A DNA stretch of 64,000 bases. Origin: Anoxybacterium sp963668245. Its GTDB lineage: Bacteria; Bacillota; Clostridia; Peptostreptococcales; Anaerovoracaceae. The stretch is taken from positions 1,178,001 to 1,242,000 of the forward strand of contig OY764195.2 of NCBI GenBank assembly GCA_963668245.2, read 5' to 3'. This document shows positions 13,936 to 22,489 of the stretch, piece after piece; the first letter of the stretch is position 1; each line of letters begins with the position of its first letter. The notes under the pieces were generated by a model, which saw nothing but the letters and a program-made list of their open reading frames with translations, was not told the DNA's origin and made no database searches. Made by a program: the position numbers and the translations under genes.

Positions 13936-14584
13936 GCGGGAAATGATTGACAGAGCAATTACACTGGAAAGACAAGCTAAGGAAGTAAAAGTGGAACTTG
14001 ACGGAATCAAAGCAAAGCTGCAGGCGGCTGCTTTAAATGAGATGGACAATAAGAATACCAAGTATGTTGAATACTTCGGGAGTACTGGAAGCGTAGTTGT
14101 TTGTTATAAAGAAAAATTTGAAGTAGATAACTTGCCAGCACTGGAACAAATCTTTGGCGAGGTGCTGATGGGGAAGGTCAAAAAAGAAGAAACGGTAAAA
14201 ATCACACTAGACACTAAAATTAAAAATGCTGTGATGTCTCTATATAAAGAGGATTATGCACAGCACGACCTGAAACAGTTACTTGCTGATATAGGTGTTG
14301 CTCCTGATCAGATTAAGGCAGCATTGAAGAAATTAAAAGGTGACTATGCGAAGGACATTCAGACACTTAGAAGCTTTGATATTGAAACCAACGATATTGA
14401 AGAGGAACTGGATGCTATCAGGGAGCAAAAGAACTTGGAACTCATATCCAAATTTATTGAACCAGAATTAGTTGATATCGAAAAATTGAAACGATCAGTG
14501 TCTATTGAAGAAAGTCTCTCTGTTGGTCTTATATTTGAACTGGAGGGTGATGAAAGTGAGAATGATAGAGCAGAAGCAGATTAA
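13925..14584 (+). CDS. Phage early protein with coiled coil, unknown
   Basis: A 219-residue acidic, helical protein. The N-terminal about 40 residues form a predicted coiled coil (LERQAKEVKVELDGIKAKLQ). No enzyme motif is seen. The arrangement resembles host-nuclease inhibitor or single-strand-binding accessory genes found near gemA in Mu-type phages, but this is only positional. ATG 13925, seven bases after AGGAGGT, is preferred to TTG 13922. It overlaps the gemA-like gene by 29 bp. Confidence 0.65.
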   Translation: MENRREMIDRAITLERQAKEVKVELDGIKAKLQAAALNEMDNKNTKYVEYFGSTGSVVVCYKEKFEVDNLPALEQIFGEVLMGKVKKEETVKITLDTKIKNAVMSLYKEDYAQHDLKQLLADIGVAPDQIKAALKKLKGDYAKDIQTLRSFDIETNDIEEELDAIREQKNLELISKFIEPELVDIEKLKRSVSIEESLSVGLIFELEGDESENDRAEAD

Positions 14585-14972
14585 GGCAATCTGGGCCGCT
14601 GCAAGAGAAAATGGCCTGGACAAACAGTCTGTATATGATGTAATAGCAGCAATCGCAGAAAAAGAGCATATGACAGACCTTACGTATATGGAAGCGGCTA
14701 AGGTCCTAGGGAAAATAAGAGGCCAGCAAGGGGAATCTGCAGCACCAAAGCGAACAGATCAGGGCGGCGATAAGGAGACCGTTCCACTCAGAAGAAAGAT
14801 TTACGCACTTACAGGTGAGCTTGGATGGAATGATGACAACGGTCGCATAAATGGATTTGCTAAGAAGATGTTTAAAGTCGAACGGATTGAATGGCTCACA
14901 GTTAAGCAGTGCCACATATTGATAGAAGCGTTAAAGCAGATGATAGACAGACCGATGAAGCAGGCTAAATGA
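14556..14972 (+). CDS. GemA-like regulatory protein (DUF1018)
   Basis: A 138-residue protein with the Mu gp16/GemA pattern: an N-terminal segment KQIKAIWAAARENGLD, a middle linker, and a C-terminal part with WLTVKQCHILIEALKQM. In Mu, GemA modulates host gene expression and DNA gyrase-related functions. The GTG at 14556 is favoured because GGAGGG lies 8 bases upstream; ATG 14562 is also possible. It is followed by the Mor homologue, the same order as in Mu. Confidence 0.8.
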   Translation: MRMIEQKQIKAIWAAARENGLDKQSVYDVIAAIAEKEHMTDLTYMEAAKVLGKIRGQQGESAAPKRTDQGGDKETVPLRRKIYALTGELGWNDDNGRINGFAKKMFKVERIEWLTVKQCHILIEALKQMIDRPMKQAK

Positions 14973-15002
14973 TTAAACCTAAATTGAAAGGAGGCAAGGC
15001 AC

Positions 15003-15314
15003 ATGGATCAAATGATGGAAAAAATTGCAGAGAAGTTAACACTTGAAATGATTCCTGAGGGTATTTGGAAAGTTGTAGCAGAAGAAGTAGGTACAGTTAA
15101 TTTAATCAAGGTACTTTCTATCATCAATGGTGATAAGGTATATGTTCCCAAACCTGATCGGTTCCTTGCACCCGCTAGAGACACTGTTATAAAGCAGGAA
15201 TTTAATGGGTTTAATCATGAGGAGTTAGCTCGAAAATATGATCTATCAACAGGATACATAAGGAGCTTATGTGGCTCGGGTTACCTAAAAAATCAGATTG
15301 GAATGTTTGACTAA
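15003..15314 (+). CDS. Mor/C-family transcription activator
   Basis: A 103-residue protein with the Mor fold: an N-terminal dimerisation part (EMIPEGIWKVVAEEVGTVNL) and a C-terminal HTH (NHEELARKYDLSTGYIRSL). In Mu, Mor activates the middle promoter and C the late promoters. Only one such protein is seen here, so it may switch on the whole late operon directly. AAAGGAGG lies 8 bases before the ATG. A palindrome, a terminator and a dyad follow it before the first late gene. Confidence 0.85.
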   Translation: MDQMMEKIAEKLTLEMIPEGIWKVVAEEVGTVNLIKVLSIINGDKVYVPKPDRFLAPARDTVIKQEFNGFNHEELARKYDLSTGYIRSLCGSGYLKNQIGMFD

Positions 15315-15323
15315 AATACCCCC

Positions 15324-15357
15324 ATTTACAATTGGCCAATTCAAACTACCTGTAAAT
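15324..15357. promoter_or_regulatory. Palindrome AATTGGCCAATT inside a wider inverted repeat
   Basis: A perfect 12-bp palindrome at 15330-15341 sits between ATTTACA (15324-15330) and TGTAAAT (15351-15357). It lies just downstream of the Mor-like gene and upstream of a terminator. It is a candidate activator or autoregulatory site. Confidence 0.45.
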
Positions 15358-15379
15358 ATTTAATAAGTTAAGTTAGCAT

Positions 15380-15414
15380 ATTCTCAGAGGCAGTAGCCTC
15401 TGAGAATTTTTTTT
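15380..15414 (+). terminator. Strong terminator ending the early operon
   Basis: A 12-bp perfect stem (15380-15391 with 15396-15407), an AGTA loop and a run of eight T. It separates early from late transcription, so late genes need their own promoter between here and about 15530. Confidence 0.92.
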
Positions 15415-15450
15415 CTGTTCTCCTTTCAAAATTCTCAGACGGAAACAAGT

Positions 15451-15481
15451 GGAGGTATCTGATTGGTGACCGGATATCTCC
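15451..15481 (+). promoter_or_regulatory. Imperfect dyad, candidate Mor site of the late promoter
   Basis: GGAGGTATC (15451-15459) and GATATCTCC (15473-15481) form an imperfect inverted repeat with a 13-bp centre between the terminator and the first late gene. Mor and C of Mu bind imperfect dyads just upstream of poor promoters. No good -35/-10 pair is seen nearby, which fits an activator-dependent promoter. Assignment is by position only. Confidence 0.4.
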
Positions 15482-15536
15482 CTATGCCTTTTTTTGGTGG
15501 ACAAAAGTGTAACCCTGTTAAGAAAGGATGAAAGAT

Positions 15537-15821
15537 ATGGACTGGAAAGAAGAGGCTCTTAAGCTCTATAAGGCTGGATGTAAAGTAACTGAGATTGGAA
15601 ATAAGCTTGGTAAAAGCAGAAAAACAATCAGTGAATATATCAATCATCTTCCAGAGCTTGCGGCCTTGAATGCCGCCAGAAAGAATCAGGCACTGGCAGC
15701 GCGAAAAAAATATAAACGAGATTGGAAGCGTAAATCATCGGTTGTGGATGCAGCTCTTATGAAAAGGCAGCATGACATTGATGTATTAGTGCTTTCAAAA
15801 GAACAATATTTTAATGAGTGA
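15537..15821 (+). CDS. HTH phage protein, first late gene
   Basis: A 94-residue protein with an N-terminal helix-turn-helix (LYKAGCKVTEIGNKLGKSRK) and a basic C-terminal half. It could be a late regulator or a small DNA-binding packaging protein; no clear family is recognised. ATG 15537 has AGAAAGG about 9 bases upstream; ATG 15528 touches that site. The next gene's ribosome binding site starts at its stop. Confidence 0.65.
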   Translation: MDWKEEALKLYKAGCKVTEIGNKLGKSRKTISEYINHLPELAALNAARKNQALAARKKYKRDWKRKSSVVDAALMKRQHDIDVLVLSKEQYFNE

Positions 15822-15834
15822 GGAGGATTTTGTT

Positions 15835-16146
15835 TTGACAATCGACATTAATACTATTTTTAATCTGATACTCTCTGCCGCCATGGGTTACATTGCTTGG
15901 TCATTTAAAGATCGGGATGCAAAAAAAGAAAAGCGTATAGAGTGTGTGGAAAATGATGTGAAAACAGTGAAGCAGAACGTTTCTGACAGGGAAACGAAAT
16001 ACTACAAGGATTTTGTAACCAAGGAGCAACATGATATGGACATCAATGCCGTTTTGCACAAGCTGGATGATCTAAACGATGTGTCGCGGAAGATCTATAT
16101 GGACATCGGTAAATTAATAGGGAGGTCGGAGAAGGATGGCAAATAA
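15835..16146 (+). CDS. DUF2730-like membrane protein (Mu gp25-like)
   Basis: A 103-residue protein with one N-terminal membrane segment (NTIFNLILSAAMGYIAWSF) and a long charged coiled coil. The topology and position before the gp26/gp27-like genes match Mu gp25-type proteins of unknown function. The TTG at 15835 is chosen because AGGAGG lies 8 bases upstream; ATG 15814 would place that site inside the gene. It overlaps the next gene by 11 bp. Confidence 0.65.
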   Translation: MTIDINTIFNLILSAAMGYIAWSFKDRDAKKEKRIECVENDVKTVKQNVSDRETKYYKDFVTKEQHDMDINAVLHKLDDLNDVSRKIYMDIGKLIGRSEKDGK

Positions 16147-16423
16147 AAATATCAGGGGATGGATTGTTAGAATCTTGCAGCGTGCATACCCTGCAGGGCT
16201 GGAAGAAAAAAGCTTGCATAAGCAGCTTGTAAATCTTGACTACGCAATCACCAGAAGAGAGCTAAACGCGAATCTTGCATATCTTGCAGAGGATGGATTT
16301 ATTGAGAAACGAGACTTTGGAGATGAATTTAAGGATGAACTGTTAAACACCACATACAAGCTTACAACCAAAGGTATGGATCTGGCGGAGGGCAATACGA
16401 CAGATGCGGGTGTGGAAGTATGA
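16136..16423 (+). CDS. Winged-helix phage protein (Mu gp26-like)
   Basis: A 95-residue protein with a winged-helix pattern: AYPAGLEEKSLHKQLVNLDY, then ELNANLAYLAEDGFIEKRD and a C-terminal LTTKGMDLAEGNT. This layout is that of the small phage family found between gp25- and gp27-like genes in Mu-type phages. Its role is unknown. The stop overlaps the ATG of the next gene by 4 bp. Confidence 0.75.
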   Translation: MANKNIRGWIVRILQRAYPAGLEEKSLHKQLVNLDYAITRRELNANLAYLAEDGFIEKRDFGDEFKDELLNTTYKLTTKGMDLAEGNTTDAGVEV

Positions 16424-16971
16424 GCAACCGCAGAAGCCACAACATGATTGACAAGCTCCCTGCGGAGCTAAAAGAAGCAATCAACAATGCCATTGTCAAC
16501 GAGCGTCTTACATATCGTGAAATTACCGATATGATTAATGCCACTGGGCATAACGTATCTACTAAAACCGTAGAGCGTTATGGCAAAAAGTTTATGGATA
16601 AGCTGGAATCAATCACTAGGGCAAAAGAACAGGCTAGAAGTATTCTTGAAACAAGTGCAGGGCTAAAGCTTGAAATGGCAGAAGCATCTTCCATGATAGC
16701 GTTTCAGCTTTTAATGGATATGCTGGTAAACACCGAGGGTAAGGAAGTTGACAAAAATACGTTGGCAGCAATCAAGACACTTGCAAGCCTAGAACGTTCT
16801 GCAGTTGGTCGTGAGAAATTAAAATTCGAGTATGACAAAGGGGTCAATGCAGCAGGCACTAAGATTAAAGATTCCCTGAAACAGGAGCTTGAAGGAAACA
16901 AAGAGCTGGCCGACAAACTAAATCAAATAGTAGATGATATCACAGGTGAGATGACTAAGCCGCAAAATTAG
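16420..16971 (+). CDS. DUF3486 protein (Mu gp27-like), putative small terminase-associated protein
   Basis: A 183-residue protein starting SNRRSHNMIDKLPAELKEAI with a following HTH (TYREITDMINATGHNVSTKT), the signature of the DUF3486/Mu gp27 family. It sits right before the large terminase and may act as the small terminase that recognises phage DNA. The 123 bp that follow hold no ORF with a start and site, only the GTG and AGGAGGG of the terminase gene. Confidence 0.85.
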   Translation: MSNRRSHNMIDKLPAELKEAINNAIVNERLTYREITDMINATGHNVSTKTVERYGKKFMDKLESITRAKEQARSILETSAGLKLEMAEASSMIAFQLLMDMLVNTEGKEVDKNTLAAIKTLASLERSAVGREKLKFEYDKGVNAAGTKIKDSLKQELEGNKELADKLNQIVDDITGEMTKPQN

Positions 16972-17094
16972 ATTTTAAGGCTTATTTTTCATTTTTGGCA
17001 CCAGATGATAAAAGATTGGTTTTGAAAGACGATGAAAGCCGTTTAAAGCCGATTAAAGATATTTTGAAAGTAGCAGACAGGAGGGATTTGCACT

Positions 17095-18561
17095 GTGGGG
17101 ATACTAAATGAAATAACACCGCAAAAAGACAGCATACTGTGCAGCCCTGAGAGGCAAGCAAAATTGGAAGCTGGGCGCAGCAGTTTTTGGGAATATTGCA
17201 AGATGATTAACCCATCATTTTTCAAAGAAAGCAGAGCATATCAAAAGATTATTGCGGACACGCTCCAGGCTGTATATGAAAAGCAGCTTGTGAATCCTGA
17301 TACAGGAGAGCCTTATGATATCGTCATAATCAATCTGCCGCCAGGATTTGGCAAGTCATATATGGCTACGACATTCACTACATGGGCATTTGGCCAAAGC
17401 ATAAAAAATATGGCTATCACGGTATCTTACAACCAGACGCTTTCTACCAGGTTTGCAAAGACAGTGCGAGACACCATTGAAGATGAAGAAAATGAACTAT
17501 TACCAGATCATTTTGTAGTAAAGAGTTTTTTCCCAGATGTGAAAATCAAACGCGGAGATGGTGCAATGAATCTTTGGAGCTTGGAAGGGCAGTACATGTC
17601 ATACCTTGCTAGCTCATTTGAAGGATCCATCACTGGTATGCGTGGCAACATTGGTATTATTGATGATCCAATCAAAAATAAGGTGGAGGCGTATAACGAG
17701 AATGTAAAAGAAAGCCACTGGGACTTTTATAAAAATACCTTTGCATCCAGAATGCTTCCAGGTGCGCTGCAGCTGATCATACAGACACGCTGGGCAACAG
17801 ATGATCTTGCAGGAAAACTAATCAAAGAATTTCCCCATCGGTGTTATGTGCTGAAAATGGAAGCGATAACAGAGGATGGTGTGAGCCTTTGCGAAGACCT
17901 TTATCCTACAAGTGACTTGCTGCAGAAAAAGAAAACCATTGATAAAGATATTTGGGACGCAAACTATATGCAGGAGCCCATTGATAAAAAAGGCGCTTTG
18001 TATTCCATCTTTAAAACATATTCCTACCTTCCAGAGTTTGAAAAGCTATATAACTATACCGATACAGCCGATGAAGGCGCAGACTTTCTCGCGTCAATCA
18101 GTTTTGGAGAATCGGCAAAGCAAGCTTACGTGCTGGATATTTACTACACGCAGGAATCAATGGAAACGACAGAACTTGAAGCAGCAAGGCGGCTTGACAG
18201 GCACAACATCAGAGGAGCTGCCATTGAAAGTAATAACGGTGGCCGTGGGTTTGCTAGAAACGTGCAGCGTATCCTTAAGGAGAAATTTGGAAACACAAAA
18301 TGTAAAATCAGATGGTTTCATCAATCGAAGAATAAGATGGCAAGAATCTTGGTCAACTCAGGGAATGTGCTTGAAGATGTGTTGATGCCAGAAGACTGGG
18401 AAGAACGTTGGCCAGAATTTGCAAAGGATATCAAACGGTTTCAGGCCAAAGGAAAAAATAAACATGATGACTGTGCAGACTGCTTGACGGGAGTTTCCGA
18501 AATACTCCTTGGAGAAGTAAAAGCTGGTTCTAGCATCAGTGTTTTGAAAAGGAGAAACTAA
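17095..18561 (+). CDS. terL: Large terminase subunit
   Basis: A 488-residue packaging motor. Walker A is PPGFGKSY (residues 82-89) and Walker B is the GIIDDPI segment near residue 185. The C-terminal RNase H-like nuclease shows acidic residues in TDTADEGADFLA and DDCADCLTG. Mu-type phages package by headful from integrated copies. The start is GTG at 17095 with AGGAGGG 9 bases upstream. The stop overlaps the ATG of the portal gene. Confidence 0.95.
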   Translation: MGILNEITPQKDSILCSPERQAKLEAGRSSFWEYCKMINPSFFKESRAYQKIIADTLQAVYEKQLVNPDTGEPYDIVIINLPPGFGKSYMATTFTTWAFGQSIKNMAITVSYNQTLSTRFAKTVRDTIEDEENELLPDHFVVKSFFPDVKIKRGDGAMNLWSLEGQYMSYLASSFEGSITGMRGNIGIIDDPIKNKVEAYNENVKESHWDFYKNTFASRMLPGALQLIIQTRWATDDLAGKLIKEFPHRCYVLKMEAITEDGVSLCEDLYPTSDLLQKKKTIDKDIWDANYMQEPIDKKGALYSIFKTYSYLPEFEKLYNYTDTADEGADFLASISFGESAKQAYVLDIYYTQESMETTELEAARRLDRHNIRGAAIESNNGGRGFARNVQRILKEKFGNTKCKIRWFHQSKNKMARILVNSGNVLEDVLMPEDWEERWPEFAKDIKRFQAKGKNKHDDCADCLTGVSEILLGEVKAGSSISVLKRRN

Positions 18562-19913
18562 TGGATATTCTGGAAATAAAAAGACTGATCAAGCAGCATG
18601 AGGAATCAAATCATCATAAACATTTCATGCGGCAATGCAGACAAGGTGATTTATATTTTAAAAATGAAAATGCAATCAAACGAAGGCCACCAAAAGTAAT
18701 TACTGACAACCCACTGCGTACAGCAGACAACCGGGTGTCCCATTATTGGCATGGTCTTTTGGTCACGCAAAAAGTGAACTATCTCTTTGGTAAGGATCCT
18801 GCAATCGATGTGGGGACAAAGGCAGACAATAAAAAGATTAAAGATGCTCTTGGTGATGAATGGCATAAAACCCTTTTGGAACTTGCTACTACTGCTGCAA
18901 ACAAATCCGTCTCGTGGCTCCACGTGTGGATTGAAAACGACTCCTTGCAATATGGTATTGTTCCGACAGAGGAAATTATACCGATTTTTTCAAAGGATCT
19001 TAAAAAGAGACTGGAAGCGGTCATTAGAAGGTTCCCTTCCATTGATGGAGCAGGGAATTCCTGCACGAAATATGAATACTGGGATAAAGAACAATGCTGG
19101 CAATTTATAAGGTATGGTGAAGAGCTATTTAAAGAAAACCTCTGTATTGATGCAGGAGAAGGCGAGGTTAGTAATAACTTTGCCCATCCCTTTGGTAGAG
19201 TGCCTTTTATCTACTTTTTCAATAACAGCATCGGCAAAAATGACCTTTTTATGTATAAGGACATTGTGGATCTCTTTGACGACACCATATCTGGATTTGC
19301 AAATGATATTGAGGATATCCAGGAAATTGTATTTATTCTGGAAGGATATGGCGGAGAAGACCTAGAGGAATTCATGACTGATTTGAAGACCTTCAAGGCA
19401 GTAAAAACCGATGAAAAGGGTGATGTAAGAACCATTAAAGCCGAAATTCCAGTTGAAGCCAGGAAGGAGTTCTTAGATCAGCTGAAAAAATCAATCTTTC
19501 TTTTTGGTATGGGTGTGAACCCAGAAAAGGAAAGTCTGGGTGATAGTTCTGGTGTTGCGCTGAAATTTCTATATAGCCTTTTGGAGCTGAAAGCTTCCGT
19601 AACCAGAATTGAATTTGAATGCTCCATCAAGGTGTTGATTCGTTTTATCCTTTGGTTCTTAAAGGATTCTGCTGCTGACACCAAAGATATTGATCTTACG
19701 TTCTTTAAAAACATGGTGACCAACGACAAAGAGGTGACCGAGATTCTTTCTAAAAGCGAAGGGATTGTATCTGAAAAGACTAGAACAAAGAATCATCCTT
19801 ATGTTGATGACCTTGATGAGGAGTTGGCGCAGATGAAGCTGGAAGAAGCTGATCAGGAGGATCCAGATTACTCTTCTGATTTTGGAAAAGAAGTAAGTGA
19901 CGACAATGAGTAA
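18561..19913 (+). CDS. Portal protein, SPP1 gp6-like
   Basis: A 450-residue protein with the SPP1-type portal start (DILEIKRLIKQHEESNHHKH) and the typical VNYLFGKDPAI motif. The ring-shaped portal is the DNA channel of the head. The family differs from the Mu gp29 portal, so the head module was acquired from an SPP1-like source. An acidic C-terminal tail is present. It overlaps the next gene by 8 bp. Confidence 0.92.
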   Translation: MDILEIKRLIKQHEESNHHKHFMRQCRQGDLYFKNENAIKRRPPKVITDNPLRTADNRVSHYWHGLLVTQKVNYLFGKDPAIDVGTKADNKKIKDALGDEWHKTLLELATTAANKSVSWLHVWIENDSLQYGIVPTEEIIPIFSKDLKKRLEAVIRRFPSIDGAGNSCTKYEYWDKEQCWQFIRYGEELFKENLCIDAGEGEVSNNFAHPFGRVPFIYFFNNSIGKNDLFMYKDIVDLFDDTISGFANDIEDIQEIVFILEGYGGEDLEEFMTDLKTFKAVKTDEKGDVRTIKAEIPVEARKEFLDQLKKSIFLFGMGVNPEKESLGDSSGVALKFLYSLLELKASVTRIEFECSIKVLIRFILWFLKDSAADTKDIDLTFFKNMVTNDKEVTEILSKSEGIVSEKTRTKNHPYVDDLDEELAQMKLEEADQEDPDYSSDFGKEVSDDNE

Positions 19914-21660
19914 CATTCAGTACTGGCAGGAGCGGTCAGAGCAGCGACTGCTTTCTGCAGAGCAAAAGGCTTTGCGCCTTGAAAAGAAACTGAAAAAGCA
20001 ATTCAACAGGGCCTACAAAAATATTGAATCCGAAATTGCAAAGCTATATTATGCATTTGCTGAGGATGGTGCCCTTGATTATGGTGATGTTACCACTCGA
20101 TTAACCAAAGCCCAGAAAAAGCAGTTTAATAAAGACCTTGCGTATTTCATCGAAAATACCACGGATCCTGATTTTTCTAAAAAACTGCAAGCCTTATACA
20201 AAAGAGCTCGTGTAACAAAGCTTGAGGCAGTAAAAGCTGGTATTGAATATGAAGTACATAACCTTTACGTTGAATATCTTGATTCTGAGCTGCAGCTGAC
20301 ACTAAGCGATGTGTTAGACGAAAGTTATTACCGCACTATCTTTGATATTCAGCAGTTTGCAGGATTCGGCACAAGTTTCACGAAGCTTTCACCTTACTTG
20401 CTAAATGCTTTATTGGAGTTTCCTTGGAGCGGTAAGAACTACAGTGAAAAGATATGGGGTCATGTAAGAGATTTTTCTGGTAAGCTTGAAAACGTGCTGA
20501 CTTCTGGGATTATCCAAGGCAAGTCAAACCAAAAGATGGCGGCAGAGCTGTCAAAGGCTGCTGAAGCTGAATACAAAAACGCGATCCGGCTAATCAGGAC
20601 GGAAACAAACTTTATTGCAAACGCTGGTACTGCAAGCGCATACGGTGAATATGGAGTAAATAAGTATCAGTTCCTTGCCACACTTGACTTAAAGACCAGT
20701 GATATCTGCAGAAGTCTTGACGGGCAGGTGTTTGATCTAACGGAAAGAAAAGTTGGAATCAATTACCCTCCAATGCATCCTCATTGCAGATCTACCACGG
20801 TACCATATATTCAGGATTTAGAAGGTACCAGAATAGCAAGAGGCGTAGATGGCAAGTCTTACTTTGTAGACCGAAACATGACTTATCCGAAATGGTATGA
20901 ACAGCATGTGAAAAATAACCCGGATGCGATAGCATTAGAAAAGAGCATGAAAAACAAATGGGCTGATCAAAAGCAGTATGAAAAATATAAGGCAACACTT
21001 GGCAAAAGTGCTCCAAAATCTTTTGATAAGTTTCAGAGTCTAAAGTATAATGATGCTGTCGGATGGGACAATTTGAAAAAGGAATACGGAATACAGTCTC
21101 GTGCTTTGCGGAAAGCTAGCAAGGGTTTGTCTTCTGGATCCGAAAGCTCATCAGTATATAGTTCAATACCAAAATTCATAGAAAAGATTGATGTGGCGGA
21201 CAAAAAACTTGTAGAATCAAAGCTAAAAGCATTTGAAAAGTCTGTGGCAGATGAGAAAATTGAACACGCTTATGTCATTTTAGAAAATGGGAAGACATAT
21301 CGGTTTGCTGGTGGTGCTTCGGAAGTTCACCCAGAAGCTTTAGGCAGTGCGCTAAAAGGTTCTTCTGTTGCGCATAACCATCCAAAATACGAAACGGAAT
21401 ACTCGTTGAGCAAAATGGATTTGGAGCTGATGACAAGGTACCAATGCAAAGAAATCCGTGGCTTAGATTATAAGTATCGGTATTCAGCACAAAGTAAAGG
21501 TTATAGCTTGGAAGAGTTTGAAAAGGCATATGTAGAGGCTTTTGAGGAGGCACGTGGTATAACGCTGATTTCCGAAAGTGAAGAAAACTTTATTCATAAT
21601 ATCAACGTTATTTTGAATGAAAAAGGGATTCTTAACTATGAGAGGATGAATGTCAAATGA
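19906..21660 (+). CDS. MuF head morphogenesis protein with C-terminal JAB-like extension
   Basis: A 584-residue minor head protein. Residues about 1-310 are the SPP1 gp7/Mu gpF part, ending in YPPMHPHCRSTTVPY. About 270 further residues follow. Near residue 489 is SSVAHNHPKYETEYSLSKMD, resembling the metal site of JAB/MPN peptidases (HxH...S..D), with a possible Glu in GGASEVHPEA. MuF proteins with toxin-like C-terminal domains are known in temperate phages, so this may be an injected effector. ATG 19906 overlaps the portal stop. A tiny ORF overlaps its end and could be a partner or antidote. Confidence 0.88.
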   Translation: MSNIQYWQERSEQRLLSAEQKALRLEKKLKKQFNRAYKNIESEIAKLYYAFAEDGALDYGDVTTRLTKAQKKQFNKDLAYFIENTTDPDFSKKLQALYKRARVTKLEAVKAGIEYEVHNLYVEYLDSELQLTLSDVLDESYYRTIFDIQQFAGFGTSFTKLSPYLLNALLEFPWSGKNYSEKIWGHVRDFSGKLENVLTSGIIQGKSNQKMAAELSKAAEAEYKNAIRLIRTETNFIANAGTASAYGEYGVNKYQFLATLDLKTSDICRSLDGQVFDLTERKVGINYPPMHPHCRSTTVPYIQDLEGTRIARGVDGKSYFVDRNMTYPKWYEQHVKNNPDAIALEKSMKNKWADQKQYEKYKATLGKSAPKSFDKFQSLKYNDAVGWDNLKKEYGIQSRALRKASKGLSSGSESSSVYSSIPKFIEKIDVADKKLVESKLKAFEKSVADEKIEHAYVILENGKTYRFAGGASEVHPEALGSALKGSSVAHNHPKYETEYSLSKMDLELMTRYQCKEIRGLDYKYRYSAQSKGYSLEEFEKAYVEAFEEARGITLISESEENFIHNINVILNEKGILNYERMNVK

Positions 21661-21836
21661 GCTATGAAGAGGAATACAAACAGATAGAGGATTGGTACTG
21701 GAAGGAGCGGGATGAAATTAATAAAATCCCATCTTCAGGAGGGCTTGATGGTCCCGCTATGTCAAAAGGCGCAGCACTGAATCGGGAGCTGACCGTAAAA
21801 CTAAATGATCTGAAAACAAAATATAATATCAAATAA
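21657..21836 (+). CDS. Small protein coupled to the MuF gene
   Basis: A 59-residue protein (MSYEEEYKQIEDWYWKERDE...). Its ATG overlaps the MuF stop (ATGA). No family is recognised. The charged helical start and tight coupling would suit an immunity or chaperone protein for the MuF C-terminal domain; that is inference from position. Confidence 0.6.
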   Translation: MSYEEEYKQIEDWYWKERDEINKIPSSGGLDGPAMSKGAALNRELTVKLNDLKTKYNIK

Positions 21837-21843
21837 CTTATTG

Positions 21844-21869
21844 AAGGCACTCAAAACAGAGTGTCTTTT
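21844..21869 (+). terminator. Weak intra-operon hairpin before scaffold gene
   Basis: A 7-bp stem (21846-21852 with 21859-21865, one G-U) extended by two A-T pairs and followed by TTTT. It may partly terminate or process the late mRNA, raising or separating capsid-gene expression. Confidence 0.5.
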
Positions 21870-21903
21870 ATAATACAAAAAATTATGAAAGGATAATGAT
21901 AAT

Positions 21904-22470
21904 ATGGCAAAGTTACTTGAAGCTCTGAAAGCTCAGGGCGTGGAAATTACAGAAGAAATTGAAAAAGCTGTAATGGCAGAATTCGTGGAAAAGAAGGATG
22001 CTGACCTTCTGAATGTGGAGATTACAGATTTGAAGGAACAGCTGACCAAACGTGACACAGACATTGAGGAGTTGAAAAAAACTGATCCAGACCTGAAAAC
22101 AAAACTGGATGATCTGCAGACTAAGTATAATCAGGATACGCAGGATCTGACAAACAAGCTATCTGATTCGAAGCTTACTGGAGAGCTGAAACTTGCACTG
22201 GCGCAGTCCAAAACAAAAGACGTTGACTTGATTGTTAGCTTGATTGACAAGGCAAAATTGAAGCTTACCGATGATGGCAAGCTGGATGGGCTTGATGATC
22301 AGCTTAATAAGCTTCGTACAGATAAGGCTTTTCTGTTTGAACCTGCTGATGGGTTAAAAGAGTCTGAAAAAAATCCAGGCTATCAGTATAAGCCTGGCAG
22401 TGCAGAAGAAAAAGTAACTGAAAAGGTATCACTTGCAGATGCAATCGGCGATGCCCTTAGCATTGAATAA
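21904..22470 (+). CDS. Phage scaffolding protein (GP20-like)
   Basis: A 188-residue, highly charged coiled-coil protein (LKEQLTKRDTDIEELKKTDP) typical of GP20-family scaffolds that guide capsid assembly and then leave the prohead. It lies directly before the capsid gene. AAAGGATAATG-type spacing precedes the ATG. Confidence 0.9.
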   Translation: MAKLLEALKAQGVEITEEIEKAVMAEFVEKKDADLLNVEITDLKEQLTKRDTDIEELKKTDPDLKTKLDDLQTKYNQDTQDLTNKLSDSKLTGELKLALAQSKTKDVDLIVSLIDKAKLKLTDDGKLDGLDDQLNKLRTDKAFLFEPADGLKESEKNPGYQYKPGSAEEKVTEKVSLADAIGDALSIE

Positions 22471-22489
22471 GAAAGAAGAGGTATAAAGA

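Noticed and set aside
16959..17108. Open frame between the gp27-like gene and the terminase (about 50 codons)
   Set aside because: No start with a ribosome binding site and a length expected by chance; treated as intergenic.
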